64,000 bases of DNA, taken from the NCBI GenBank assembly GCA_019321725.1, contig CM033115.1, positions 21,896,673-21,960,672 of the forward strand. Reading direction: 5' to 3'. A program made the position numbers and the translations under genes. This document shows positions 26,964 to 40,162 of this stretch, in pieces. Below the pieces are notes generated by a model. That model saw only the letters and a program-made list of their open reading frames with translations, searched no databases and was not told the origin of the DNA. Each line of letters opens with the position of its first letter. The first letter of the stretch is position 1. This DNA comes from Paulownia fortunei (lineage: Eukaryota; Streptophyta; Magnoliopsida; Lamiales; Paulowniaceae).

Positions 26964-27800
26964 TGCATATATTTACAGTATTGCTGTAATATCAATTGTA
27001 ATAATAAATTTCGAGTAGCCGTTGATTGACATATATTTTCACTAATAATGTAATATCTATTATAATAGAAAATTTAGAGCAGTCAACTAATTGGCATATA
27101 TTCACTTACTAAAATATCAATTATTATAGAAAATGTGAAGTGGTATCAATTGCAATAGAAAATGTGGGGTGGCCGACTAACAGACATATATTCATTTGCT
27201 AAAACATTAATAGAAAATCTAGAGTGGCCGACTAGTTACCATATATTCACAATATTGTTGTAATATTAATTGTAATAGATAATTGAGAATGATCGATTAG
27301 TTGTCATATTTTCATAGTATTCATGTAATATCAATTGTAATTGAAATTCTGAAATGGCCGATTAGCTGTCATATATTTACAGTATTTATGTAATATTAAA
27401 TATAATAGAAATTATGAAATATCTGATTAGTTGTCGTATATTCACAGTATTATTGTAATATCAATTGTAATATAAAATCTAAAATGATCGATTAGTTGTC
27501 ATATTTTCACAATATTAATGTAATATTAATTGTAATTTTTTTTTTGAAATAATCGACTAGCCGTCATACATTTACAGTATTGATGTAATATTAAATGTAA
27601 TAGAAATTATGGAATATCCAACTAATTGTCATATATTCATAGTATTGATATAATATTAAATGTAATAGAAATTATGAAATATCCGACTAGTTGTCATATA
27701 TTTATAATATTGATGTAATATTAATTATAATAGAAATTCTAAAATGACCATTGGCTACTATATATTCACAGTATATATAATAGAAAATATGAAGAGGCGG
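26964..27800. repeat. Degenerate ~65-bp tandem repeat array
   Basis: About 13 diverged copies follow one another. The consensus contains CATATATTCACAGTATT, then GTAATATTAATTGTAATAGA, then a GACTAGTTGT-like junction. Copy-to-copy spacing is close to 65 bp in the best preserved part (27300-27750). Left-hand copies are shortened or merged. There is no continuous ORF, so this is a non-coding minisatellite-like array. Confidence 0.85.
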
Positions 27801-30400
27801 AATTATTTATTCATTTAATCACGTAGAAATATCATATTGTTTTGTCCAATTTGATTCCTAATGACTTGAAAGGGATGCAAGTTTTTACCCAAGGGAGAAG
27901 CAGAATGAATATCTTGCGCAAGTAGAAAGCTTCAGGGTTTGACTGGTACTGGTAGTGGCCCAGCTGAAAAAGTAAAAATAAAAAAATAAATTAATACATG
28001 TAAAAGAATAGTTAAGAATTAATGGTAATTTTAAACTAATTTGAAATTCATGGTAAAACTTGAATATTAATAAAACATTTGTAAAAAATCATTTGATGAC
28101 AATACCAAAAAAATTTACCCCCTTTTCATATCCATTTTTACAAATGGAAAAAAAAAATGAATATCTTAAAATGCATGATGTGTTCTTGAAGTAAAAGATT
28201 GAGTCAGATATCAAAAAGTCAACCCTATGGGTATCAATTATGTTCTAGAATCTAGATATTTATTTAAATGCCTCGCCTGATTTAATTTTTTGTTTTTTAA
28301 TAAAGCTGGTGACTGTAACTAAATTCCGTTGATAGAACGTTTTTTTATAAAATAAATAAATTGATTTGATTATATATAGTATTATATTAAAAATATAAAT
28401 TATAATTAGCAATTAATTATCTATATTTAATAACTACTTACAATCTAATATTTATTTTATTAAAATAGATAATTATCCTCACGATTTTCATTTTTAGTTA
28501 GGCAATAAAAAAAAAAAATTGTTTGGTAGATTGCGACGTAGCAGTCATATTTGGTCCGATATAGTTAAAGTGTGTAAGACATAAAGCACTCTTAAACCCT
28601 TTTTTATTTGGGTGGAATGGAATCTGGCCGAGAGAATATGACTGCTATGAATATAATATAAAAATATATAATATTATTTTTTTGAAAAAATTAATTGCAA
28701 AAAATTAATAAGAGTATCGAAAATTGATTTGATAAAAAATCTAAAATAAATAAATATAAATTAAAATTTTTAATTAATCACATATTTTTTAATATTAAAT
28801 GTTGGAGTATATACAGTGTTAATACGAGAAACTTCAAGGATTTGTACCCTTAACATTGTAGATTTAATTGGAATATTATAACTTAACTTTGTGTATTAAT
28901 TTATGGATCTTGTAAATTTAGTTTATTGAATTTTGTATTTGTTTCGTTCCATAATTTAAATGAATTTTTTGAATTTAGTTTATTTGGCTTATTTTGAATT
29001 CATAACCCATTAAATATATATATATATATAAACATATTTAAGAATATAAATGTATATATACATATGTTTATTACATCTTTCTCTTATCATGTACTTATAT
29101 ATGTAACTATAATAAGATATGTCACTGTATACGTATATTTATTTATATAAGTTTGTAATATATAATTATGTTTAAATATTATATCATTAAAAAATGATGA
29201 AATATAGAGTTAACATTGTCTTGCAGACGTTTTGTGGAGGATATTTCTGCATCCATCAGCCATTTAAAGAGAGAGTGAGACCTGCAAGCAACGTAAGATG
29301 AATGCAATAATTAGCTTGATACTTTTAATTAAATATAATAAATAATCAGGCCACAAAAGTCCACATTGGATAAAGAGTAACTAATTTGAAATTAGATGTA
29401 CACCTAACTCAGGCCTGGACCGCCTTTTTTTTTTTCAATGATAATTTTTATTTTCAGCATTTCTATTGAAGATTTGAAGGTTGTATTGGTTTTCGTGTTA
29501 AAATTAAAAATATAATTGAATGGTGAATGTAAATAGAAAATATATAAATTTGAAAATAAGAATTAATTTAATTGGCTGTATTTTTGGTGTTTTATGCTAA
29601 GAAAAAATGTGATAAAAATAAAATTATGTTGATTATGTGTTTTGAGCAGTATCATTTTCATGATGCATGTGTATAATAATTTATGAAGTTAGTAATGTTA
29701 AGTTTCACTGTAAATATTTAATTTAAATACAGTAGTTTATTATTATTATTTATATGTAACGGGCTTCATTGTAGTGATATAGTTTTGAAATAATAACATA
29801 TTAATCAGATGAAATTGATATTAGATGGATCAATTTGGAATGTTTAATTTTAATATAATAATTTATTAAAATAATTTGTAGGTGATAAGTAATTTTAACT
29901 TTGATATTGATTGACAACTGATAGATTATGATTTAGACATAGGGTTTAAAATTGAGATTATAAGTTTGAATTTTTTTTTATTATTTGAAAAAAGGATAAG
30001 ACGAAATTAACTATTTTTAATGAGGTTGAGTTAAATAAATATAATTTTAATTTTTTTCAAATAATGGAAAAGTGAAAATTCCTTATTGGAAGAAGGCCTA
30101 ACTTTCAAAGGTTTGATCTCCTGATCTCCAGTGTCAGCTTGATCAAAACTAATATTAATTTCCATATCATATCCCAAAGATAATTTATTTAATTAACAAA
30201 AAATTACAATCAATACACAGCCATATTTTTTGCTTGATGATCTAGATGGTGACTACTAAATCCCAATCACAACTTTTAAAAAGTAATATTATATAAATAC
30301 ACATAATTTATATATTTTTTCATTTTTCATGTAAAATTTGTAACTACATGGGGTTGGAGATTGATTTACTCTGTGATTTTAGATGAATCAAATTGCACAG
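27801..30400. other. AT-rich intergenic region
   Basis: The sequence is strongly AT-rich with short TA runs (for example around 29013-29032) and oligo-A/T tracts. No conserved ORF, RNA gene or clear transposon was recognised. Confidence 0.6.
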
Positions 30401-30764
30401 TGGCTATTTGGTTTCATTTCCAAAATATTTTTTTTCCAACTTTTACAATTTAAAATTTTGAAAAAGCATTTGTTTTACTTATTTTCGTTAGAATTACAAT
30501 TTATTTTTATCTTTAAAATTTATTCTCAAACCTATTTATATTTCATGTATTTTCATACACCTATCAAACTCATTTTCAAATATACTAACATTTCACATAT
30601 TTTCATGTAGAAAAATACCATCAAAGGAATATATTTTTATTTTTAAATTTATATAATATACATAGAAATATAATTAATCTAAATATATTTTTGTTTTTAC
30701 ACCAAAAAACCTAATAAAAATATTTCTAATCTTGAAAATATTAAAATGAAACCAAACGGGCACA
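30401..30764. mobile_element. Candidate MITE with inverted ends
   Basis: The left end at about 30401 reads TGGCTATTTGGTTTCATTT. The right end at about 30737-30764 is close to its reverse complement (AAATGAAACCAAACGGGCAC). The element is about 365 bp, AT-rich and has no real coding potential. Flanks share a GCACA-like string on both sides, a possible imperfect target-site duplication. It lies about 1.1 kb upstream of the YIF1 start codon. Confidence 0.5.
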
Positions 30765-31099
30765 CAATTTTCCACTCTCTATCTTACATAGAATCATGGA
30801 CCTTTTTGCCCCACACAAATGAATTTTATCCTTCATCCAATCCATTGTGAAAATTCGAATTATTCACAAGAATGTCACACCCATTAACAGCTCCAAGGCC
30901 CAAACACTACACATTGTCATGGACGGGCACTGGCCCATTTTCTAGGCCCAATAAATTCAACTTCAGCCCACCATTTGTATTCTTAGAGAATTGAAACAGC
31001 GCAAGTGCCCAACCCACTCCATTTTCTTGGAAACCCATCAAAACACCGCGGTTTCCATTTCTCATCACCACCGGAGAGAAATCTTCCAGTTGCTCACCG

Positions 31100-31859
31100 G
31101 TACGCTTCTCTCTTTCTTTTCTCCTTTCTGTTTTGGTTTTCTTCTCATTTCGATTTCTATTCAAGAAACCAGTCGTTTGAAACCCACGATTCGAACCCGG
31201 ATCCGTATTGACTCGGATTCGCCTCCCGTAATTTGGGACTCGGTGTGATGTGGGATTTGATTCGTTTAGTAGTTACTTTCCGTTGAATACTGTGGAGAGA
31301 CTGTGTGTTTTCAATTCTTTTTGCATCTTAAAAGGTGTATGGATGTTGAAATTCATGTATATGTGCGTGTTGATCTGAAGATGATGTTCAGATGAAAAGG
31401 GGAAAATCATTTTTTTGCATAGATGTGAATTCCATTTGTCTTTTTAACAAACACTACTTGTTAATTTTTTAAGTTTTTATAGTTCACTTCGAGATCAAGA
31501 AAGTATAGTTCTTGACCAGCTGCAAGTGGATTGAGTTCAGAATTTCGACCAACTCAAGTCCTCAATGTTAGATTTATGCGATGTTTTTCTTTGACAAGTA
31601 AAGCATCATGTCCAGATCTCAACTATCATTTATTTATGCCGAAACAGTACTGCTGCTACATGATTATGGTAAATGATGCTAGTAGAGGATGCTTCATTAG
31701 AACATAAAACTTAATCATTAAGTTTGAAAGGTGCCATTTGTAGTGAATTTATGATTGCTTGATAAAATTTTCACATTTTTGTCATTGTTGTTTAGATTTC
31801 TTTCCCTTCTTTCTTGACGGGTCCCTTTTCCCTCACCACATGGTTTATTGTTCTTGCAG
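31100..31859 (+). other. Predicted 5' UTR intron of YIF1
   Basis: A donor at 31100 (CACCG|GTACGC) and an acceptor at 31858-31859 (TTCTTGCAG) would remove about 760 bases and join a leader exon to the exon holding the ATG at 31882. Leader introns are common in plant housekeeping genes. The assignment rests on splice-site appearance only. Confidence 0.55.
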
Positions 31860-31881
31860 ATTTTGTTTGATTCTGGGAGAG

Positions 31882-33463
31882 ATGTATGATAATCTTGGAG
31901 CACAGCCTGGAGTGCCTCAGCCGCCTAATGCACAACCAAATCCTTTTGGTAATGCGTTTTACGGTGCAAGTTCAGGATTTATTAAAGGTGGACTGGGTGC
32001 TTACGGAGAGAAAATTTTAGGATCTAGCTCTGAATATGTGCAAAGCAATGTAAGTAGCCTATGGGGCCTGAGCCTCTGATAGAATTTACTCTATTTAAGC
32101 TTTTGAGGGCTTTAGATCAGTTTTTGGATGTCTCGGACATCACTAATGCTGTATCATGCTGATAAGGGAGATACAAGTTCTTCATTATATAGGGTGGATA
32201 TTTTTCTTTTTTTTTTAATTGTTTTGGAAACAGATCAGCAGGTACTTTTCTGACCCGCAATACTATTTCCAAGTCAATGATCATTATGTGAAGAATAAAT
32301 TGAAGGTTGTTCTTTTCCCATTTCTGCACAGGGTAATATTTTGATCCTCTATGATGTTTTTCAGTTAATTTACTTTGCGTTATTTCTGCATCTTTGTGTT
32401 CATGTTATTCCTTTAACAGTAGTATGTTCACTTATTTTTCAATCTCCTTCAGGGCCATTGGACAAGAATCAGTGAGCCAGTCGGTGGCAGGCTCTCCTAC
32501 AAGCCCCCTATCTACGATATAAATGCTCCAGACTTGTACATTCCATTTATGGCATTTGGTACCTATATGGTTCTTGCTGGCTTATCATTAGGTCTTCATG
32601 GAAAGTAAGTTTTTTTGTTGTAACAGTTCTTTTTTCCCTCACTTTTATAGTCAAACATTAAATTTTTTTCATATATCTGATTTAAGATTTGTATTCAATT
32701 TCAGAGCCATTGAGAAGTTCCGAAATTTTCTCGAGTAGATAATTTGTCATTTTATTTTCTGAGATGCTAAATGTTGAGTGTTTAACAATTGTTCTTCGTG
32801 TAATCACATGAAACTTTTTGTTAAATGAGCTTAAAGAGTAAGATTTGATGCTGAGTGATGAGATACGGTTATTTTTAACTCTTTTTCCCCTGCTGGTCTT
32901 TGCTATCTCCCTGGTGGGTGCATGTGTTCCTTTTTTGCAGTACCATCTTTGTTTTTTTCTCTCTGTGCTTTTGACATTTTCCATTGCTGTCTCTTCTATT
33001 TTCCCCCATGTCCTCTACATAATGTTAGAATAGCCTTGGTGTCATTTGGTGTAATCGTGCTACATTGCTTGCCAGGTTTAGCCCAGAAGCTCTTAACTGG
33101 CTGTTTGTCAAGGGCCTGGTAGGCTGGACTTTTCAAGTTGCTCTGCTGAAAATGACATTGTTCTCCTTGGGTAGTGGAGAGGCACCTTTGCTCGAAATTG
33201 TGGCGTATGCTGGCTATACTTTCACAGGATTGTCTCTAGCTGTCTTGGGAAAAATATTTTGGGGCTACACATACTACTTTCTGTTGCCATGGACATGCTT
33301 GTGCATGGGAATTTTCTTGGTGAAGACAATGAAGCGAGTTCTATTTGCAGAAGTTAGGAGTTATGATTCCAGCAGGCATCATTATCTGCTGCTCTTCATT
33401 GCCTTGGCGCAATTCCCACTCCTCATTTGGCTCGGCAACATTAGCCTTAATTGGCTTTTTTAA
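31882..33463 (+). CDS. YIF1: YIF1-family (HRF1) ER-Golgi membrane protein
   Basis: Yip1-interacting factor homologue. In yeast and animals Yif1 pairs with Yip1 and works with Ypt1/Rab GTPases in ER-to-Golgi vesicle transport; the plant role is inferred from family. Four exons: 31882-32049, 32234-32332, 32453-32604 and 33076-33463, with consistent phases, giving 268 residues. The N-terminal cytosolic part is Pro/Asn/Gly-rich ([12 protein letters not shown]). Next come [33 protein letters not shown] and [16 protein letters not shown]. About five hydrophobic segments follow, including [20 protein letters not shown] and the end [13 protein letters not shown]. Length and topology fit the family. 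The ATG is the first in this frame after the predicted leader-intron acceptor. The gene appears intact. Confidence 0.95.
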
Positions 33464-35504
33464 ACACTCTGGCTTCATATTACAGCAAAGGAACACTTCT
33501 GTGTTGATATGAATGACAGTCTCAAGAACTAATTTTTGGTCTATTTCATTAATTTGTTTCATATTCTAGCATTTGGCCGCCCACATATTGCATTGGCTGT
33601 CCTAACATTTCAACCTAGACAGATGTATTTTCCAGGAGATATTCATGTTTTTTGCAGTAAAATCATTGACAGAAAGTACATGAAATTAATGTCAATTGTC
33701 ATTCGACGTTTATTGGCCATACTAAGTATGAATGTCTGGGGCTGGGGTACTTGAACGCTGATAGAAACTAGAAAGAAGTCAGCAGGTGACAATGGTGTAT
33801 TGGAATCTAGTTGCAACATTGCAACAATGACGAATGTCTGACTTGGTCAAATGAGTCCTTCGGAGCAATCAAAATATGAGTGCAGAATACTTAGAATTTT
33901 TGTGCTCTATCTGGTCCTTTTCAACCATCTTAAAATTGATCAGTCTCCGAAATGTCTAGCTGAATACTGATAAGTAACTTTTATATGTATGTGTTGTAGC
34001 AATAGAAGACTATAAAGCAATATGTTCAACTTTTATTTTGAGATAATTGTTAGGACTATCCATATGTCTATCATGCAAGAACTATGACCGACTCTTCTTA
34101 AAATTTTCAGCTTTTTGAGATAATGAAGAATACCAATTTTATAACTGAAGTTTCTTTCTCAATTCTCAATTACACAATGTCCAAACTCTATTGAAGTTCA
34201 TTCTGGATTTCAGGATTTTTCTAGGATGAAGAAAAAAATAATAGAAAAAATAAAGAATGGCCCTTGAATCAACTTTGATTCTTATCTACATCTCAATCTC
34301 CAGCAATTAAACTAATAATTATTAAAACTCTTTCAGTTAAGATTAGGTTAACAGCTACTTCTTGGATTGGAATCCAGAAAAGGCATAAATTAGATAGAAA
34401 TCTTTCCAAATAAGATATAGCTCAACCACCACATTACCTCACTTAGTAGTTTAATGTTTGTTTCTACAGTGTCAGGTGTTTGATTTAGGTCTCTAAATCA
34501 GGAACACCATTCACATGGTACAAACGAAATTTACAGACAAAAAGGAAAATAAGTAGAAAAAAATATAAGTTTTGTGCACATTTTACATATACGAGTGAAC
34601 TGTTAATATATGATGAGATGTACATTCAGTGCATATTATTGAATGCAATATTTAAAATACATGTATATATTTATGTATATCCTAAGAGTTTCATTTAACT
34701 ATTTAAATTATATCATGACAAGAGGAGATATGGGAGAATTAACATGGACAAACAAAAGCAAAGGAAAAAAGGCATGCACTTTTTTTGATGTTGAGTTAAT
34801 AGTAAAGATTAAAGAAGCCAAAAGTGAAAGTTAAAAGAAAAGGCCAAAAAGTTTGATTTGGGCCAAAAAAGAAGTAACCCCGGACACACAGTGTTGGTCA
34901 GAAACAGCCCGCCATCATGTGTAAAGAATGTATAAAGTTGGCTTGAATTGACCTAAAGTCATATGAGCCCTATAATCAAGAAAACATGTCCCCAATTAAT
35001 CTCAAAAAGAAACCCTAATTTTGCACAAGATTAGTTGACCACCTTAAAAATTCCAGTTGGCTAACCCTGGGTAAGCACAAGTTTTCAATTTGACCTATCC
35101 ATATCTAGTTTAACATACTTTTGGCGCCCCATTATTTGTATTTAATAACACTATGTTTTTCATAATTACTTAATATGCCAATTAAAATATGAGTCTGAGT
35201 TCATAAAAATTATCAAACTCAAACTTAATGAATCTATTATCTTTAAGTTTGAAGTTTATTAAAAATAGACCTAAACTCGAGTCTAAATTTAAATTTATTA
35301 AAAATTGAGGCGAATTCAACATCAGACATAACTCTTACCAACTTTGAACAATCAATACAAATAATTTTTTTTTATCTCTTCTCATTCCAACAAAAAACAG
35401 TGTGATATCCTCATCAACCAAGTGCCGGAAAATAATAGGAGCACAAATGTTAAGAAAATAAAAGGCATATGGGCAGCATAACTAGTACAAAAAGGAAGAG
35501 AAAA

Positions 35505-35690
35505 AAAAGTAGAAGTAATTAAGTAAATTACTACTGATGAAGTTGCTTTAAAACTTACTATTTTTTTTTCTCTCTCAAGTTAAAACCATGAAAAATGGAA
35601 AAGTAGAAGTAATTAAATAAATTACTACTGGTGAAGTTACTTTAAAACTTACTATTTTTTTTTCTCTCAAGTTAAAACCATAAAAAACAA
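35505..35690. repeat. 94-bp tandem duplication
   Basis: Two adjacent copies share GTAGAAGTAATTAA at the start, then AATTACTACT and TTTAAAACTTACTATTTTTT, and end with CAAGTTAAAACCAT. They differ by a few substitutions and by loss of one CT pair. Confidence 0.8.
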
Positions 35691-36435
35691 CAACCCAATC
35701 ATTATTGTTAGAATCAACATAATTTAATAAAATGTATGTGAAAGAAAAAGGAAAAGATAGAAAAATAGAAGAGTAATAATGCTATGCTAGTAATAATAAT
35801 GACTTCTTCCCATCACCAAAATTAAATTATTGGACGAGGTCCATAACATCATTAGATAATGGTGAAAAATATTAATTCTTATAATTTAATCGTCAGTAAT
35901 AAATTTGTGCGACCTACTCCAATTAATAATAGTCAATTATACTAAATTTTTGTCACTACACTCCAATTTATAATAATACTAATTCTATTTTTTCCTTCTT
36001 ACAAACCCCCACAAACACAAACATCTCAAACCACATTTCTTATTTTCTCTCTTATTAGTAATAGCAAAAAAATACATGCATTGCATTTAAAAGAATATAG
36101 TTTTTTAATAAAAAAAATAAAAATATTACTTCACTTTTTAAATTGATACTTATCATTATAGTACTTGACTTTAATTTCAAATATTTTTTTTCCAAAGCTC
36201 TCATATTTTAAATAATTATTCTTGTACTATTAATAATTTATTTGTAAAAATATAATTAATAAGATATACGACTTCACTAAAATTATGCATGACTTATAAA
36301 TTTGATTAAAAATATTGTTATAATTACATAACATAAAATGTGATATAATATATAGCAATGATAAATAATATGATATCTATATAGTAATGATAATAATAGA
36401 TAGATGTAGATATAAATATAGATATAGATATCCAA

Positions 36436-36466
36436 ATACACACACACACACACACACACACACCAA
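36436..36466. repeat. (CA)n microsatellite
   Basis: A CA dinucleotide run lies about 460 bases upstream of the DUF632-gene start codon, preceded by GATA-type simple repeats. Confidence 0.9.
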
Positions 36467-36926
36467 ACAATAACAATTTCCAAACACTACCACACTAGAG
36501 AATAGGGACCAAGAAAGAAAAGCCCGTAGACGACACATATTCAATTCCTTCAATTTCTACGGTCAGATTTGGAATTTTTCTAAATTACCATTCTTACCCT
36601 TGTTTCAAGTTTCCCACTCACCCTGGAATCCTATCTATGACCAGTCTTTGTACCTTTTGCAATGTCACTTGTACATTGCCTCTTGGCTGAATGAATTTTC
36701 CCACCCCCGCTACATACAAAATCAAATTTCCATTTTCCCACTCTCCATATGCTTTTCACCATGAAATTTCCTTAATCCCAAAACCCAACCCTTTCTCTTT
36801 GTTCAACTGCCTCTCACTGATCTGCTTATTTGAAGTCCCTTCTCTCTTCTACAATGGGTTTGCACAATTGAACCAAGATTACCGCAGGTAAACATTGTCA
36901 CACACTTTCTATGACCGTTTTTGGAC

Positions 36927-39900
36927 ATGGGGTGTAGTGGGTCTAAGGCGGAGGACTTGCCGCTGGTAGTTCGCTGCCGTGAGCGGCGGGAGCTTATACG
37001 CGCCGCCGCCAACCACCGCTACGCCCTCGCAGCCGCCCACGTGTCCTACTTCCGCTCACTCAAAGACGTCGGTGATGCTCTACGGAAATTCGTTGACGAA
37101 GAGTTAATTACTATATCCGCTTCTTCTTCTTCCTCTCTTTCCTCGCCATCTTTGATTTTGCAACCAGCTTCGAAGGTAAAAATCAAGAATGCTGATAAAT
37201 CACTGCATTTATATGACGATGAGGATGATTCGCATTTACATCTATCGGATTCTTCTACTGATAATGATGGGGATTCAGAAGGTGATTATAAGCATCAGCA
37301 TCATGAACATCACTCACACGATTCAGATGATGGTAGGCATCAGCATCATAGCCATCGCGCACATGAGCACAAGGGGAAGGGTTTTGATGACGGAGTAGAG
37401 AATTTTCATAATGTGGAGGAATCTTCATCCCGTTACCCGGGTGGTGGGTTTTATGGGTATGGGTATGGGCATGGTTTTGAGGATGGTTTGATGAATGACC
37501 TGTCTATGTCCCCGTCGTACCCGCTGCCGCCCCTTTCTTATGGGGATCCTTATACGGGTCAGCGGGACCTACAGGGAATGCGGCAGCCACTGCAGCTCTG
37601 GCATTACTCGAATAATTCAAACGTTAACTACATGAAGAATTCAGCTCCGGCGATGAAAACGGTGGTTCAGGATCCGCCGGCCCAGCCGGCTTACGGGTAC
37701 TCGAATTCATATTGGAATTCTCCAGCTGGTTATGGTGGTGATTATAGGTATTTTCCTATGGGTCCGGCGGTGAGGATGCGGAACAGTGAGGGTGTCAAAG
37801 TGAGTCCACAAAAAGAGGCGCCACCTCCGCCATCACCGAAGGCGTCAGCGTGGGATTTTTTTAACCCGTTTGATGTGTTTGATGGTGGGTACGCAGATTA
37901 TTCTTCTTCTGGGAAATATGGATATGGATCGAATTCTAGCAGCCCCGACTCGAGTGAGGTGAGGGAGAGGGAGGGAATTCCGGATTTGGAGGAAGAAACT
38001 GAGAATGAGGTGTATAAAGAGGCTCTCAAGGGAAAGAGAATGAATGGTGAAGCAAAAAAGAGTTCTGGAGAGAGCACTCCTGGTTCTAGAGCAGTGCCAG
38101 TGAAAAGCATTGAGACTAGTTCAAGATCAGTGCCTTTGCGCAGGAGTGAAGGCAGTTCAAGATCAGTGCCCTTGCATAAAAGTGAGAGTAGTTCCAGATC
38201 AGTGCCTTCATGGAGCAGCGAGGAAAGTGAGAAACCATCGATGCCTCTGCAGTATAGTGGAGAAAGTGTAAAGACATCGATGCCACCACAATATTGTGAG
38301 GAAATTGCGAAACCATCAATGTCACAACTACATAGTAAGGGGAAATCGTGGGCAGATCAATCCCCAAACGGGGATATGGCAGGTTCAATTAATTTGATAG
38401 ATGAGAGTCCAGAAACTCTTGTGTCGAAGAGTCTGGATGAGGGTTCTGTAAAGAAGAAAGGGGAGGCTTCTGAGGTGGAGTGGACATCAAAGCAGGATCT
38501 TGATTCTTCCAGGTCGAGTAGTGTGACTATGTTGCCACCTCATGGAATTCGAGATCTGCGGGAGGTTATGGCTGAAATTAGAGATGATTTCGAGATTGCT
38601 TCTAGTTACGGAAAAGAAGTAGCCATGATGCTAGAGGTTGGAAAGCTGCCTTATCGGCCCGGATTTCTTAAAGGTGTGGTTTTTGCTATACATTTCTGGT
38701 TCATTCTGTATAATGTTTTCATACAATTTGTGTTGAAGGTTGGTACTATTAAGTTGTTTTCCAAATTTTTCACGTTGTGAATATGAAAGAGTAGCTATGG
38801 CATGTGTAATTCAGTATCATTTATAAGTGCAGATTCTAAATGTATCCTCTTATTATTAGGTTTGTTCAAACTAGAATTGTTAATTTGATATAAAGGATTT
38901 GGCATGTCTTTAAGGGAATTTACATGGTTCTGAAATCATAGAAGATATAATGGCCTTCAACCAATTCACTTAATGTATGAAGCATTTGAAAAGACAACTT
39001 GCTTCTGCTAGTCCGTACGCGCGGACCTTCAATATATTCACATGTTATGGCTTAACCGATGATGGTTTTAAGAGTATTTCTTGAACTATTTGTAAGGGCC
39101 AGATCTGCCTGTTTTCCTTTGAAATATAGTGACAGTGAATTGTGGAGATTGCTACTCTGACAATGTGTTGAACTTCCTCATACATTTTAGAGTTTGCTTT
39201 TATGCATTCGGCTTTTAGTTCATCCCTGTTTCCATAATTGTCATGACTTACTGTACCTTTTTCTGAGATCTGTTTGGTTTCTCATTTGTCTATATATTGT
39301 TTTGGTTTGCATTTAGAATAATGCCCGCACTTTTCCATCTTGATGTTTATTTTTCACTTTTTTAAGAACGCTCATCATTTTGTCTCATTTGATTTCTTAG
39401 TTGAGGAAGTGATGAATGATGTTATTGAGACACATTTACCTTGATATTTTGGAAGCACTAACTTGTCTTTTAACAGTAATTCTCTCACGGATGTTGTACC
39501 TTATAGCACCATCATTGACGTTTAGGGATTCTTCATCAATGCAATCTGTAAAGTTAGCTTCTAGATCAATGAAGTTGGCAAAATCTTATTTTGAAGATGT
39601 TGGGAAGGATGTCAATGCCAAGGTCTGTAACCTTTCTTCCACACTGGACAAGCTGTATGCTTGGGAGAAAAAGTTATACAAGGAAGTAAAGGCAAGTTGA
39701 TATAGCTTTTGATCTTTTAATGATTAGATTTATCCTGTTTGCTTCTTCTTTTTTGTGCAGTTAGTTCAAACCTGCAGTTGTGATTGATAGTTAGGAGGGA
39801 TTTAAATTCTATGCATCATCCTGATGAAAAGATTGTTTCATTTGATGATCTCACATTTATGTATCTAATTGATCAATTGGTCTTTCAGATATTTAGTAAA

Positions 39901-40131
39901 CATTGTACGCAGACAAGAAAACCTGGTCATTGATATGTAGAGTAGATTCAAATCTCTATCTGGGAGGAAACTATTATCACATGGTATGCAGATTTAGTCA
40001 GAGAACTTTTCAGAACCAACAAAAGTTCATTTGTGGGCCTGTATGTTTTGAATATAATGATGCGATGAAGCATCATTTATGGTTTCTGGATATGTTTGTT
40101 TGTGTAGGGTTTAAACTGTACATTATATATA

Positions 40132-40162
<31 letters not shown>

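Larger units (their letters stand above)
33464..36926. other. Intergenic region between YIF1 and the DUF632 gene
   Basis: AT-rich spacer. It includes a 94-bp tandem duplication (about 35505-35690), GATA-like simple repeats at about 36380-36430 and a CA run at 36436-36466. Pyrimidine-rich sequence just before 36927 is probably the 5' UTR of the downstream gene. No coding feature was recognised. Confidence 0.6.

Noticed and set aside
26964..27800. Considered whether the 65-bp array is a CRISPR-like or coding repeat
   Set aside because: The copies are contiguous without unique spacers and contain stops in the frames read, so it is an ordinary degenerate tandem repeat in a plant genome.
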